Shown piece after piece: positions 8,915 to 18,700 of a stretch of DNA of 64,000 nt (the first letter of the stretch is position 1; the number at the start of each line of letters is the position of its first letter). Origin of the DNA: Oerskovia douganii (GTDB taxonomy: Bacteria > Actinomycetota > Actinomycetes > Actinomycetales > Cellulomonadaceae); contig NZ_JACSPN010000010.1 in NCBI RefSeq assembly GCF_015142735.1, positions 1 to 64,000 on the forward strand, read 5' to 3'. The position numbers were made by a program, and so were the translations under genes. The notes under the pieces are model-generated. The model saw only the letters and a program-made list of their open reading frames with translations, was not told the origin of the DNA and did no database searches.

Positions 8915-9934
8915 TCATGCCCCGGGCGCCCGCGCCGTCGTCCCACGCGGTCGCAGCGCGGGGGTCGAGTCGAGGAATGCAGCGGGCGGGGCTCCGTCCA
9001 TGCGGTCGAAGAGCCGCCGCGCCACGTGCGCGCCGTACCGGGTCACGTCGTGGCTGAGCGCCGAGAGCCGGGGGTAGGTCGCCTCGCACAGGGGCGAGTC
9101 GTCCCACGCGATGATCGACAGGTCACCGGGGACCTTCGTGCCCATCTCGCTCGCGACCCCGAGCCCCGAGAGCGCCATCACGTCGTTGTCGTAGATGATC
9201 GCCGACGGCGGAGCGTCGGACGCGAGGAGCGCCCGGGTCCCCGCCGCGCCCTCGACGGCCGTGTAGTCGGTGCGCACGACCGTCCCCTCGACGCCCAGCC
9301 GCGCGGTCTCGAGCGCGAACGCGTCGTCACGGATGTGGGTGTGCCCGAAGCTCTCCACCCCGGCCACCCGCGCGATCCTCCGGTGCCCCATCATGTGCAG
9401 GTAGCGCACGCTCTCCCGCATCGCGGCGGCGTCGTCGGTCCAGACGTTCGGCAGCCCTCCCGCCAGGGACGTGTCCCCGACGACGACGGCCGGCAACGCG
9501 TCGGGGCCCTGCAGGAGCTCGATCCGCGGGTCGTCCACCCGGGGGTCGACCATGATCACGCCGTCGACCCGCCGCGCTGCCCGCCACTGCCGGTAGGTCC
9601 GGACCTCGGTCTCCAGGTCAGGGACGACCTGGAGCAGGAGCGCGTACGAGCGCTTCGTCAGCTCCGACTCGATGCCCGCGAGGAACTGCATGTAGAAGGA
9701 CTCGACCCCGAGCATCCCGGGGTCGCGCGCGAGGACCAGACCGATCGTCTCCGTCTTCGCACCGGACAGCGACCTCGCCGCAGAGCTGGGCGCCCACCCC
9801 ATGTCGGCGGCGATCTGCAGGATGCGTGCGCGCGTCTCGTCGGACACCCCGGGCCGGTCGTTGAGCGCGTACGACACCGCGCCGGTCGAGACACCCGCCT
9901 GCCGCGCGATGTCGGCGATCGTGATGCGCGCCAC
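8915..9934 (-). CDS. LacI-family transcriptional regulator of the mannoside operon
   Basis: A 339-residue LacI/GalR regulator. The N-terminal helix-turn-helix is ITIADIARQAGVSTGAVSYALN with hinge SSAARSLSG; the remainder is a sugar-sensing periplasmic-binding-like domain (IIAWDDSPL, YDNDVMALSGL). GTG 9934 was chosen because GGAGGAG sits 5 nt upstream and the frame before it is Arg-rich with no domain. It is upstream of and on the same strand as the operon it probably controls, with a TTAAGCGCTTAA site between them. Confidence 0.85.
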   Translation of the reverse strand: MARITIADIARQAGVSTGAVSYALNDRPGVSDETRARILQIAADMGWAPSSAARSLSGAKTETIGLVLARDPGMLGVESFYMQFLAGIESELTKRSYALLLQVVPDLETEVRTYRQWRAARRVDGVIMVDPRVDDPRIELLQGPDALPAVVVGDTSLAGGLPNVWTDDAAAMRESVRYLHMMGHRRIARVAGVESFGHTHIRDDAFALETARLGVEGTVVRTDYTAVEGAAGTRALLASDAPPSAIIYDNDVMALSGLGVASEMGTKVPGDLSIIAWDDSPLCEATYPRLSALSHDVTRYGAHVARRLFDRMDGAPPAAFLDSTPALRPRGTTARAPGA

Positions 9935-10086
9935 CCTGCTCCTCCTTGCTCGGGACGGGACCCTCGTCGTCATCGACGGCACCCAGGAGCCGCACCCTCA
10001 CCGCCCGCTCGTGCCCGAGGCCCGACCACGGGACCGAGGGTCAAGTCTGCCACCGCGAGCCGCGTGCACCGCCCGACCTGACGCCT

Positions 10087-10123
10087 GACGGCGCCGCTCA
10101 CCTCCGGGGTGGGCGGCGCCGTC
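10087..10123. terminator. GC-rich hairpin between the DUF4126-like and LacI genes
   Basis: Arms of 16 nt (10087-10102 and 10108-10123) pair with one mismatch around a short loop. The hairpin lies 15 bases past the stop of the 10138 gene and has no T-tract. It contains one copy of the dispersed GCCGTCGGGC motif, so it may be a repeat element doubling as a terminator. Confidence 0.55.
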
Positions 10124-10137
10124 GGGCCGTGGTCTCC

Positions 10138-10599
10138 TCAGGTGCGCACCGCGAACGCCGCGGACGACAGCGCGACGGCGTCCTCCGCGACCGCGAGCTG
10201 CCAGTCCGGCGCCCAGCCGCTCGCGGCGAGCCGCCACATCGCACCGCCCGCCGTCCCGACGGCTGCGGCCACCGCCCCGAGGACCACGGGCGCGAGCACG
10301 CCGACGCCCGCACGGCGCGCGAGGGCCAGCCCGCCGAGCGCCCCCGACGCCATGCGGATCGCGGGCCCGGGCGGCTCGAGGCGTGAGCCCGCGCTCGGCA
10401 GCTTGTCGCCCGTGAGCTCGGCCGCGACCCCCAGCCCCGCAGCCACCTTGGCCGTCACGCCCCCCGGCCCGGGGAGCGCCGACGTCAGGATCGGCGCAGC
10501 CAGGCCGAGCGACGCCCGACTGCCCGCCGCGACGCCGAGCGCGACCGATCGGACCAGGACGTCGAGGGAGAGGTACGGGGCGTCGGCGGCTCGGGTCAT
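10138..10599 (-). CDS. DUF4126-like membrane protein
   Basis: A 153-residue protein rich in Ala/Gly/Leu with several short hydrophobic stretches. The segment AAGSRASLGLAAPIL resembles the DUF4126 family signature of small integral membrane proteins with no known function. ATG 10599 was taken as the first methionine before that conserved segment; the upstream frame belongs to the next gene. It stands 76 bases downstream of the NmrA-like gene and may be cotranscribed with it. Confidence 0.6.
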   Translation of the reverse strand: MTRAADAPYLSLDVLVRSVALGVAAGSRASLGLAAPILTSALPGPGGVTAKVAAGLGVAAELTGDKLPSAGSRLEPPGPAIRMASGALGGLALARRAGVGVLAPVVLGAVAAAVGTAGGAMWRLAASGWAPDWQLAVAEDAVALSSAAFAVRT

Positions 10600-10675
10600 G
10601 CTCTCCACGATCGTGCCGAGCCGGACGTCCGGCAACCGCAGGCAGCCGCGCCGGCACGGCGGTCGCAGGCAGGGG

Positions 10676-11452
10676 TCAGCGCGGAGGACCGTACCGCGCC
10701 AGCAGGTGCTGCCCGTACGTCTGCGTCCCGTAGGGCTCGCCCGGCACCAGGTGGTGCCCGGCCGCGTACGCGCCGAACGTCCGGCCCGGGAGCCGCACGC
10801 GCACGACGGCACGACGCCGCCCGGTCGCCCGCAGCCACGCGCGGGCGGCCTCGCGACCCGTGATCCGCTCGGGCCCGCCGATGTCCGCCGCCCGGCCCGA
10901 GGGCCCGGCGCCGACGATCTCCACGAGGCGCGCGGCGACCTCGGGCACGGCGATCGGCTGGACCTGGAGCCACGGGGTGAGCAGGGCGGGCGAGAGGTGC
11001 TGCGCCGCGAAGAGGCCGTCCACGAACTCGTGGAACTGCGTGGCCCGCAGGATCGTGTGCGGCAGCCCGGACGCGGTGAGCATCTGCTCGACCTCGAGCT
11101 TGGCGCGGTAGTAGCCGAGGGGGATCTGGTCGACGCCCACGATCGACACGAGCACGACGTGCCCCACTGACGCGTCCTGGGCGGCGGCCACGAGGCGTCG
11201 CCCCATCTCGACGTCGGCCCGGGGACCGCGTGTCGCGAGGTGCAGGACGGTCTGCACGCCGTCGAACGCCTCACGCAGGCCCTGGCCCGTCGTGAGGTCG
11301 CCCGTCACGACGGTCGCACCGGGAGCGGCCGCGCGGCCGGTCGAGGGGCTCGCCGACCGGCTGAGGACGCGGACGTCGTGCCCGTCGTCACGCAGGAGGG
11401 CCACCGTGGGCGTGCCGAGGGTGCCGGTGCCGCCGGTCACGAGGATCGTCAT
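10676..11452 (-). CDS. NmrA/SDR-like NAD(P)-binding protein
   Basis: A 258-residue atypical short-chain dehydrogenase-like protein. It opens with the Rossmann motif TGGTGTLGTPTV and has the YYRAKLEVEQML segment (YxxxK) of extended/atypical SDRs. Such proteins act as redox sensors, quinone reductase-like enzymes or epimerases. ATG 11452 was chosen directly before the Rossmann strand (MTILVTGG); earlier codons are low-complexity. The substrate cannot be read from sequence. Confidence 0.75.
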   Translation of the reverse strand: MTILVTGGTGTLGTPTVALLRDDGHDVRVLSRSASPSTGRAAAPGATVVTGDLTTGQGLREAFDGVQTVLHLATRGPRADVEMGRRLVAAAQDASVGHVVLVSIVGVDQIPLGYYRAKLEVEQMLTASGLPHTILRATQFHEFVDGLFAAQHLSPALLTPWLQVQPIAVPEVAARLVEIVGAGPSGRAADIGGPERITGREAARAWLRATGRRRAVVRVRLPGRTFGAYAAGHHLVPGEPYGTQTYGQHLLARYGPPR

Positions 11453-11634
11453 GCAGGCATCCTCCCTCTCTGCGGTCCACCCGGCACGCGCTGCCGACCG
11501 GGCCGGCGGGCAGCCCCCGGATCCCGGCCCCACCTCGCTCCGGCGTCACCCACAGGCGGCACCTCTGCACGCCCGTCCACAGGAGGCCGCGCGCTCCCGG
11601 TCCACGACGCGACGGGCCGGGCACGCTACCGCCC

Positions 11635-12264
11635 ATGAGCCACGGCAACCGGACCCCGCACCCCCGACGACGAGCCACCCCTCGGCACCCCGTCTCGCCC
11701 CTCGGCGTGCCCAGGCTGCGCGCCCTGTGGAGGCACCAGGCCGCCGAGGCCAACGGCCCCGGCGGGTTCCACCACGTCCACGGCCCCCACACGCACGGCT
11801 GGCTGCTCGACGACGCCGTCCCCGAGCTCCTGGAACCGGTCCTGCACCCCGAGGACGACCCCCTCGAACCGACGTTCTTCGCGAGCCTCGACGGTCCCCT
11901 CGCCGAGGCGCTCCTCGCCCGGCTCGCCCCCGCACGGCTCGCGCACAGGACGAACGGGTCGCCGCCCCTGAGGAGCCTGCTCCGCGCAGCCGCCGAGCAC
12001 CCCGACGACGTGCGGCTCCACGGGTACGTCCTGGGGCCGGGGCGCTGCGACGAGCGGATCGTCGCCGAGGGGGCCGTCGTGCGCTTCGAGGCGGACCTGC
12101 TCGTCACCGAGCAGCACACCCCGGACTGCGAGTGCGAGCTGCTGTGGGCCTACGCCGTGGACGAGCTGGGGCTCGGCGACGCGGTCCACGCACCGCACCG
12201 CATCCACCCGCTCCAGCGCGCGGACGCGCCGGGCGAGACGTGGTGGCGGCTGCTGTGGGCGTAG
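11635..12264 (+). CDS. Uncharacterised protein
   Basis: A 209-residue protein that I do not recognise. After a basic Pro/Arg-rich N-terminus it has a histidine cluster (FHHVHGPHTHGW) and an acidic C-terminal half with a CECE motif (HTPDCECELLW). It has no signal peptide or membrane segment. The codon pattern fits the neighbours. It is a monocistronic gene convergent with the MarR gene, 22 bases from its stop. The His/Cys groupings could bind metal, but this is speculative. Confidence 0.6.
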   Translation: MSHGNRTPHPRRRATPRHPVSPLGVPRLRALWRHQAAEANGPGGFHHVHGPHTHGWLLDDAVPELLEPVLHPEDDPLEPTFFASLDGPLAEALLARLAPARLAHRTNGSPPLRSLLRAAAEHPDDVRLHGYVLGPGRCDERIVAEGAVVRFEADLLVTEQHTPDCECELLWAYAVDELGLGDAVHAPHRIHPLQRADAPGETWWRLLWA

Positions 12265-12286
12265 CGGGGCGGGCGCGCGCCGCACC

Positions 12287-12802
12287 TCAGGACCGGTCGA
12301 GGAACGCCTCGCTGGCGCTCTCGAAGCGCCGCATGAGCGCTGCGAAGGCCACCCGGTCCTGGGGTGCCCACCCGTCGAGCAGCTCGTCGACGAGCCTGTC
12401 GCCCGCCGCGACGAACACCCTCGCGACCCGGGCCCCCTCCTCGGTGAGGTGGACGCGCGACGCACGGGCGTCGTCGGGGTCCTGGCGCCGCTCGGTGAGG
12501 CCCGCCGCGTCGAGGCGGCGCAGGATCTTGCTCACGTTCGACGGCCCCGTCGACAGGTGCTCCGCGATGGCCGAGGGACGGCGCGGCCCCTGCCGCCACA
12601 CGACCGTGAGCACCACGACGGCCGGGGAGTCCAGGTCGATCCCCTCACGGGCCGCGACCGCTGCGAGGAAGTCACCGCTCGTCCACAGGCCCATGACCCG
12701 CACCAGCGAGTCGAGCAGGTCGGAGCGGTACGCGGGGACCCGCGGGTCGCCCGGGGCGGGGCCGTCGGCCGGCCCCGCCCCGGGGAGTGGTGCGTCGGTC
12801 AC
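12287..12802 (-). CDS. MarR-family transcriptional regulator
   Basis: A 171-residue winged-helix regulator. The DNA-recognition region reads RPSAIAEHLSTGPSNVSKILRRLDAAGL, followed by the wing (RQDPDDARASRVHLTEEG). GTG 12802 overlaps the stop of the upstream SDR gene (GTGA), so the two form an operon. A palindrome (13620-13634) in front of the SDR gene is the likely autoregulatory operator. The ligand is unknown. Confidence 0.82.
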   Translation of the reverse strand: MTDAPLPGAGPADGPAPGDPRVPAYRSDLLDSLVRVMGLWTSGDFLAAVAAREGIDLDSPAVVVLTVVWRQGPRRPSAIAEHLSTGPSNVSKILRRLDAAGLTERRQDPDDARASRVHLTEEGARVARVFVAAGDRLVDELLDGWAPQDRVAFAALMRRFESASEAFLDRS

Positions 12803-13587
12803 GCGACCAGTGTGCCGCCGTCGACCGGGAGGACCACACCGGTGATGAAGCTGGCCTGGTCGGACAGCAGGAAGACGACGGCGTTCGCGATCTCGGCCGG
12901 CTGGCCCAGGCGCTTCATGGGGACGTCGGCGGCGTATCCCGCACGGGCCTCCTCGGGCAGCGACGCGAGCGCGGCCGTCTCGATCGCGCCGGGCGCGACG
13001 GCGTTGATGCGGATCCCGTCGGTCACGTACTCGACCGCGGTGCCGCGCGTGAGGGACACGACGCCCGCCTTGGCGGCCGAGTAGGGCGACAGGCTCGGCG
13101 AGGCCTTGAGGCCCGCGATCGAGGCGATGTTGACGATGCTGCCGCCACCGTTGCCGAGCATGTGGGCGATCTCGGCCTTCATCGACAGGAAGGTCCCGCG
13201 CAGCGTGACGTCGAGCGTGCGGTCCCAGCCGTCCTCGGGCATCTCGTCGATGCGGAAGGGCCGGGTGCCCACGCCCGCGTTGTTGACCGCGAGGTGCAGG
13301 CCACCGAAGGTCTCGACGGCGAACGCGACGAGCGCGGTGACGTCCGCGGGGTCGGCCACGTTGGCGCGACGGTAGGCCGCGCGCCCGCCGGCTGCCTCGA
13401 TCTCGGCGACGACCCGTGCACCGGCCTCGTCGTTGACGTCGGAGACGACGACGGCCGCCCCCTGGGCGGCGAGCCGCTTCGCGACCGCCTCCCCGATGCC
13501 GGCTCCGGACGCGGTGACGAGGGCGACCTTGCCGGTGAACGGTGCGGCGCCGTCGACGGGCGTGCCGGTGGAGAGGGGGGTGGACAT
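12799..13587 (-). CDS. Short-chain dehydrogenase/reductase
   Basis: A 262-residue classical SDR. It shows the cofactor motif TASGAGIGEAV (the first Gly of TGxxxGxG is Ser here), NNAGVG, the catalytic Ser in NIASIAG, YSAAK with catalytic Tyr and Lys, and the C-terminal family motif ITGVVLPVDGG. It is an NAD(P)H-dependent oxidoreductase of unknown substrate. It precedes and is coupled to a MarR regulator, suggesting an inducible detoxification or catabolic step. Confidence 0.85.
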   Translation of the reverse strand: MSTPLSTGTPVDGAAPFTGKVALVTASGAGIGEAVAKRLAAQGAAVVVSDVNDEAGARVVAEIEAAGGRAAYRRANVADPADVTALVAFAVETFGGLHLAVNNAGVGTRPFRIDEMPEDGWDRTLDVTLRGTFLSMKAEIAHMLGNGGGSIVNIASIAGLKASPSLSPYSAAKAGVVSLTRGTAVEYVTDGIRINAVAPGAIETAALASLPEEARAGYAADVPMKRLGQPAEIANAVVFLLSDQASFITGVVLPVDGGTLVA

Positions 13588-13619
13588 GGGTACCTCCGGG
13601 TGACGATGCGAGAATTTTT

Positions 13620-13634
13620 GTGTCGTCGCGACAC
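13620..13634. promoter_or_regulatory. Probable MarR operator (GTGTCG-TCG-CGACAC)
   Basis: Six-base arms pair perfectly around a 3-nt centre, 33 bases upstream of the SDR start. TTGACT, a -35-like element on the minus strand, lies at 13648-13643, so a bound repressor would block this promoter. The site also overlaps the 3' end of the vanZ-like gene. Confidence 0.5.
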
Positions 13635-14065
13635 TATCTTGCAGTCAACGGGCGTCGCCCGCCCAGAATTCCCGCGACGGCCGCCGCACCCACGAGAGCC
13701 CCCGTGGTGTTCATCACGACGTCCTGCACGGTCGAGTAGCGCCCGGGGATCACGAGCTGCGTCAGCTCGATCGCGAGCGACAGCGCGAAGCCGGCCAGCA
13801 CCACGAGCCCTGCCGCGCGCCAGATCGGCACCGCCTGGCGCGTCCCCGACACCACGAGCAGCCCCAGGACGCCGAACGGCAGGAACATCACGACGTTGGA
13901 CGCGGCCTCGAGGAACGCGACCGTCAGGGGCACCCCCACCGAGCGGAACGCGTCGACGACTGCGAGCGCCCAGCCCGGGGCCGCGGTGGACTCGGGCGAC
14001 GGCCAGCACGTCACGACCAGGACGGCGGCGAGGTAGACCGCGAAGGTCCAGCGGAGGGTACGCAC
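13634..14065 (-). CDS. VanZ-like membrane protein
   Basis: A 143-residue protein with four predicted helices and the VanZ-family pattern: NVVMFLPFGVLGLL in the second helix region, the ELTQLVIPGRYSTVQDVVMNTTGALVG segment and a short basic tail. VanZ proteins are small membrane proteins first seen in teicoplanin resistance; most chromosomal ones have no known role. It is divergent from the YchJ-like gene, 28 bases away. Confidence 0.75.
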   Translation of the reverse strand: MRTLRWTFAVYLAAVLVVTCWPSPESTAAPGWALAVVDAFRSVGVPLTVAFLEAASNVVMFLPFGVLGLLVVSGTRQAVPIWRAAGLVVLAGFALSLAIELTQLVIPGRYSTVQDVVMNTTGALVGAAAVAGILGGRRPLTAR

Positions 14066-14093
14066 GGCTCACACCCTACGGAAGGATGGTCGG

Positions 14094-14540
14094 ATGACCG
14101 CGACCTGGCCCCTGCCCGACGACGCCCGCTGCCCGTGCCTGTCCGGAGAGACGTACGGGGCGTGCTGCGGGCGCTTCCACCACGGGACCCCCACGGGTCC
14201 GGGCACGGGCAGCCCCGGCACGCTGACGGCCCCGACCGCCGAGGCCCTCATGCGCTCGCGCTACGCCGCGTTCGTGGTCGGCGACGTCGACTACCTGCTC
14301 GCGACCTGGCACCCCTCGACCCGGCCCGCGGGGCTGGAGCTCGACGACGACGTGACGTGGCGCCGCCTGGACATCGTCTCGACGAGCGCGGGCGGCCCGC
14401 TCGACCGGACGGGCGTCGTGGAGTTCGTGGCCCGCTTCCGGTCTGCGGAGTCGCGCGAGCGCGGATCGTTGCACGAGGTCAGCACGTTCGTCCGGGAGGA
14501 CGGGCGCTGGTACTACGTGGACGGGGCGCACCGGGGCTGA
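14094..14540 (+). CDS. YchJ-family (UPF0225) SEC-C motif protein
   Basis: A 148-residue protein with an N-terminal SEC-C zinc motif (CPCLSGETYGACCGRFH) and the family core MRSRYAAFVVGDVDYLLATWHPSTRP, then an NTF2-like fold ending in REDGRWYYVDG. The function of the family is not established; SEC-C motifs bind zinc. The frame is clear from the ATG at 14094, and the gene is close to the divergent vanZ-like gene. Confidence 0.82.
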   Translation: MTATWPLPDDARCPCLSGETYGACCGRFHHGTPTGPGTGSPGTLTAPTAEALMRSRYAAFVVGDVDYLLATWHPSTRPAGLELDDDVTWRRLDIVSTSAGGPLDRTGVVEFVARFRSAESRERGSLHEVSTFVREDGRWYYVDGAHRG

Positions 14541-14587
14541 CCCCTCCCCCGCGGACGGCCACGTCGTGCTCGGCATACCCTGACCGG

Positions 14588-15706
14588 GTGCCCCAGACCC
14601 GCTCGTTCGCGTCCGACAACTACGCCCCGGCCCACCCGGCGGTCCTCGCGGCCCTGACCGCGGCGAACGTGGGCCACGCCGGTTCGTACGGCGCGGACCC
14701 GTGGACCGAGCGCCTCCAGGAGGTCGTCCGCCACCACTTCGGCGAGCAGGCCACGGCGTACCCGGTGTTCAACGGGACGGGCGCGAACGTCGTCGCGCTC
14801 ACGTCGATGCTGCCGCGCTGGGGTGCGGCCGTGACGTCGGAGCACGCGCACGTCCACCAGGACGAGAACGGAGCCCCCGAGCGCGTCGGCGGGATCAAGC
14901 TCCTCACGGTCACCGCACCGGACGGGAAGCTGACACCGGGCGCGGTCGACCGGTTCGTGGGCGACCTGGGCGACCAGCACCGCGCGCAACCGCTCGTCGT
15001 CTCGATCACGCAGGCGACCGAGCTGGGCACGGTCTACTCGCCCGAGGAGATCCGCGCGATCAGCGACCGCGCGCACGCGGCGGGGATGCGCGTCCACCTC
15101 GACGGCGCCCGGCTCGCGAACGCGGCGGCCTCACTGGGGGTGTCGCTGCGGGAGACCACGACCGACGTGGGTGTCGACGTCGTGTCGTTCGGCGGCACCA
15201 AGAACGGTCTGCTGTTCGGCGAGGCCGTCGTGGTCCTGGACCCCGACGCCGTCCAGGGTGTCGACCACGTCCGCAAGATGACCATGCAGCTCGCGTCCAA
15301 GATGCGCTTCGTCTCGGCGCAGCTCACGGCGCTGCTCGAGGACGACCTGTGGCGCACCGGCGCGGCGCACGCCAACGCGATGGCCGCACGCCTGCGTGCC
15401 GCGCTCTCGCCCGTGGCGAGCGGGGGAGAGGTGCCCGACGGCGGCACGCACGCGGCGCCGTCGGGCCTCGCGTTCTCCCAGACCACCCAGGCCAACGCCG
15501 TGTTCGCGGTCCTCCCGCGCGCCGCGGCCGAGGCCCTGCGCGCGGACTTCGCGTTCTACGACTGGGCCGCCGCCTCCCCGGACCCGGTCACGGGCGACGA
15601 GCGCGTCGAGGTCCGCTGGATGTGCTCGTGGGACACGACCACCGAGGACGTCGACGCGTTCGCGACCGCGGTCGGTGCGGCCCTGGAGGCCCCGGGGCAG
15701 GCCTGA
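14588..15706 (+). CDS. ltaE: Low-specificity L-threonine aldolase
   Basis: A 372-residue fold-type I PLP enzyme cleaving L-threonine/allo-threonine to glycine and acetaldehyde. It has the N-terminal SDNYAP segment, VFNGTGANVVAL for phosphate binding, VHLDGARLANAAAS with the PLP-ring Asp, and SFGGTKNG carrying the Schiff-base Lys205. GTG 14588 was chosen because family members begin shortly before the SDN motif; earlier codons overlap the ychJ-like gene in another frame. It is convergent with the surface-protein gene. Confidence 0.88.
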   Translation: MPQTRSFASDNYAPAHPAVLAALTAANVGHAGSYGADPWTERLQEVVRHHFGEQATAYPVFNGTGANVVALTSMLPRWGAAVTSEHAHVHQDENGAPERVGGIKLLTVTAPDGKLTPGAVDRFVGDLGDQHRAQPLVVSITQATELGTVYSPEEIRAISDRAHAAGMRVHLDGARLANAAASLGVSLRETTTDVGVDVVSFGGTKNGLLFGEAVVVLDPDAVQGVDHVRKMTMQLASKMRFVSAQLTALLEDDLWRTGAAHANAMAARLRAALSPVASGGEVPDGGTHAAPSGLAFSQTTQANAVFAVLPRAAAEALRADFAFYDWAAASPDPVTGDERVEVRWMCSWDTTTEDVDAFATAVGAALEAPGQA

Positions 15707-15742
15707 CCGTACGCCTGCCCCCGGGGCCGGCCGGCTCAGGCC
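15700..15742. terminator. Possible shared hairpin between convergent genes
   Basis: GGCCTGA (15700-15706, ending in the ltaE stop) can pair with TCAGGCC (15736-15742, containing the surface-protein stop on the other strand). Only seven base pairs, with a very G+C-rich loop, so the support is weak. The arrangement mimics the stronger convergent hairpins at 36304 and 61625. Confidence 0.35.
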
Positions 15743-18700
15743 CGACGGCGTCGCGCACCCACCAGGAGCAGCGCGCCTCCGCCGACCAGCAGCAGGGCCG
15801 TCGCGGCGATCCCCACGGCCCCGGACCCGGTGACGGCCAGCCCGGCCCCCGCGGTGTTGACGAGGGTCACGTCGACGACCTCACCGGGGCCGATCGTGAC
15901 CGACGTGACGTCCTCGCCGTCGACCATGAAGACGGGCGTCCCCCACACCACGCCGTCGACGTCCGGGAGGTCGACCTCCTCGAGCTCGACGACCGTTCCC
16001 GCGGGGAGGTTCGCCGGGCCCTCGACGACCGTGCCGTCGGCGCGCAGCCGCAGGGTGCCCTCGGTGCGCTCGCCGTCGACGGTCGCGGAGAACGCGACCG
16101 TGAACTCGGTGCCGTCGGGGACCTTGGCGGCGTTCGGGCCGACGACCGCCTTGGCGACCGTGAGGCCGCCGACCTGCGCGGCGACGACGTCAGCGGTGTT
16201 GGTGAGGGTCACCGTGGTGCTCTCGCCCTCGGTGATCGTGACAGTGGCCGGGCTGAACACCGGCGGCCCCCACACGACCCCCGCGACCGCGGGCAGGTCG
16301 ACCTCCGAGAACGACACGACCGTCCCCACCGGGAGGTCCTGCGGACCGTCGACCACGGTGCCGTCGGCCAGCACCTGCACGGTCCCGGTCACGACCTGGG
16401 CGTCGAGCCCGTACGAGTACGCGACCGTGAACGGGCTCCGCGGCGGGACACCCTGCGCACCGGAGCCCGCGACGACCTTGCGGATCGAGAAGCCGCCCGC
16501 GGGCTCGGCCCCGGCCGTGTTCGTCAGGGTCACGGTCGGGCTCCCGCCGTCCGCGATCGTGACCGAGGCCGGGCTGAACACCGGGGCGCCCCACACCACG
16601 CCGTCGACCGCGGGCAGGTCGACCTCCGCGAACGTGACGACCGTCCCGACCGGGAGGTTCTGCGGGCCGTCCACCACGGTGCCGTCGGCCGCGACCGTGA
16701 GCGCGCCCGTGGTCGACGTCCCGCCCAGGTCGTACGCGTACACGACCGTGAACTCGCTGTCGGCGGGCACCCGGTCGGCGGTCTCGCCGACGACGTCCTT
16801 GACGAGGGCGAAGCCGCCCGCGGGAGCCCGTCCCGCGGTGTTGGTCAGGGTGACCTCGACCGTCCGGTCCCTCCCGACGACGACCCGGTCGTGGCTGAGG
16901 ACCGGGGTCCCCCACACCACGCCCTCGACGTCGGGAAGGTCCACCTCGCGCAGCTCCACGACCGTGCCCTCCACGAGGTTGCCGGGGAAGGACACCGGGG
17001 CGCCGACCGTCAGGCCGGCGAGCGTGCCCGTGACGGTCTGCGCGCCGAGCCCGTACGCGTACTCCACGGTGTACGCGGTCCCTGCCGGGACCAGGGCGGC
17101 CCCGTCGCCCTGGACGACCTTGGCGATCGAGAACGTGCCCACGGCGACGTCGGCCGTGTTGGTCAGGGTCACGGTCGGGTTGGCGCCGTCACCGATCGTG
17201 ATCGACGTGACCGGCGTCCCGGCGACCGAGAACACCGGCGTGCCCCACGCGACGCCCACGACCTCCGGGGGCGTGAGCTCGCCGAACCTGACGACCGTGC
17301 CCGCGACGAGGTGCTGCGGGCCGTCGACCACGGTGCCGTCGCCGGACAGGCGCAGGGTCCCACCGGTCGTGACGCCGTCGATCGTGTACTCGTAGGTCGC
17401 GGCGAACTCGGTCCCCGTGGGCACCGCCGCGGCGGCCGCACCACGGAAGGCCTTGGCCATCGAGAACCCGCCCGTGGGCACGACGACCGCGTTCGCGGTG
17501 TTGGTCACGGTGACGGTCGGGTTGCCGCCGTCGCCGACGGTGACCGAGGTCGTCGGCCTGCCCCCGACCGTGAGGACCGGCGCGCCCCACACCACGCCGT
17601 CGACCGTGGGCGGCGCGAGCTCGCGGAGCGTCACGACCGTCCCGACGGGCAGGTTCTGGGGCCCGTCCACGACCGTGCCGTCCGCACGGACCGCGAGCGT
17701 GCCCGACGTCGTCGCACCGGCCAGGTCGTACGAGTACGCCACCGTGAATGTCGTGCCCGCCGGGACCAGGTCCGCCGCGGTCCCCGTGACCGCCTTGCGC
17801 ACCGAGAAGCCGCCCGCCGGCTCGTCGCTCGCGGTGTTCGTCAGCGCGACCACGGGGTTCGTGCCGTCACCGATCACGAGCGACGTGACGGGCTGCCCGC
17901 CGACCGAGTAGGCGGGTGCACCCCACACGACGCCGTCGACCGACGGGAGGTCGACCTCGCCGAACGTCACGCGGGTCCCCTCCCGAAGGTTCTGGAGGCC
18001 CGTGGTCACGGCGCCGTCCGCGCCGACCGTGAGCGTGCCCGACGCCGTCGCACCGGCCAGCTCGTACGAGTACGCCACCGTGAACCTGGTGCCCGCGGGC
18101 ACCAGGTCGGCGGCGTCGCCAGCGAGGGACTTGCGCACCGAGAAGCCACCCGTGGGCACGACGACCGCGTTCGCGGTGTTGGTCACGGTGACGGTCGGGT
18201 TGCCGCCGTCGCCGACGGTGACCGAGGTCGTCGGCCTGCCCCCGACCGTGAGGACCGGCGCGCCCCACACCACGCCGTCGACCGTGGGCGGCGCGAGCTC
18301 GCGGAGCGTCACGACCGTCCCGACGGGCAGGTTCTGGGGCCCGTCCACGACCGTGCCGTCCGCACGGACCGCGAGCGTGCCCGACGTCGTCGCACCGGCC
18401 AGGTCGTACGAGTACGCCACCGTGAATGTCGTGCCCGCCGGGACCAGGTCCGCCGCGGTCCCCGTGACCGCCTTGCGCACCGAGAAGCCGCCCGCCGGCT
18501 CGTCGCTCGCGGTGTTCGTCAGCGCGACCACGGGGTTCGTGCCGTCACCGATCACGATCGACGCCGGGCTGAACACCGGCGCGTCCCACACGACGCCGTC
18601 GAGCGACGGCAGAGCTTCCTCCTGGAAGGAGACGACCGTCCCGACGGGCAGGTTCTGCGGCCCTTCCTGCACCGACCCGTCCGCGCCGACCGTGAGCCGT

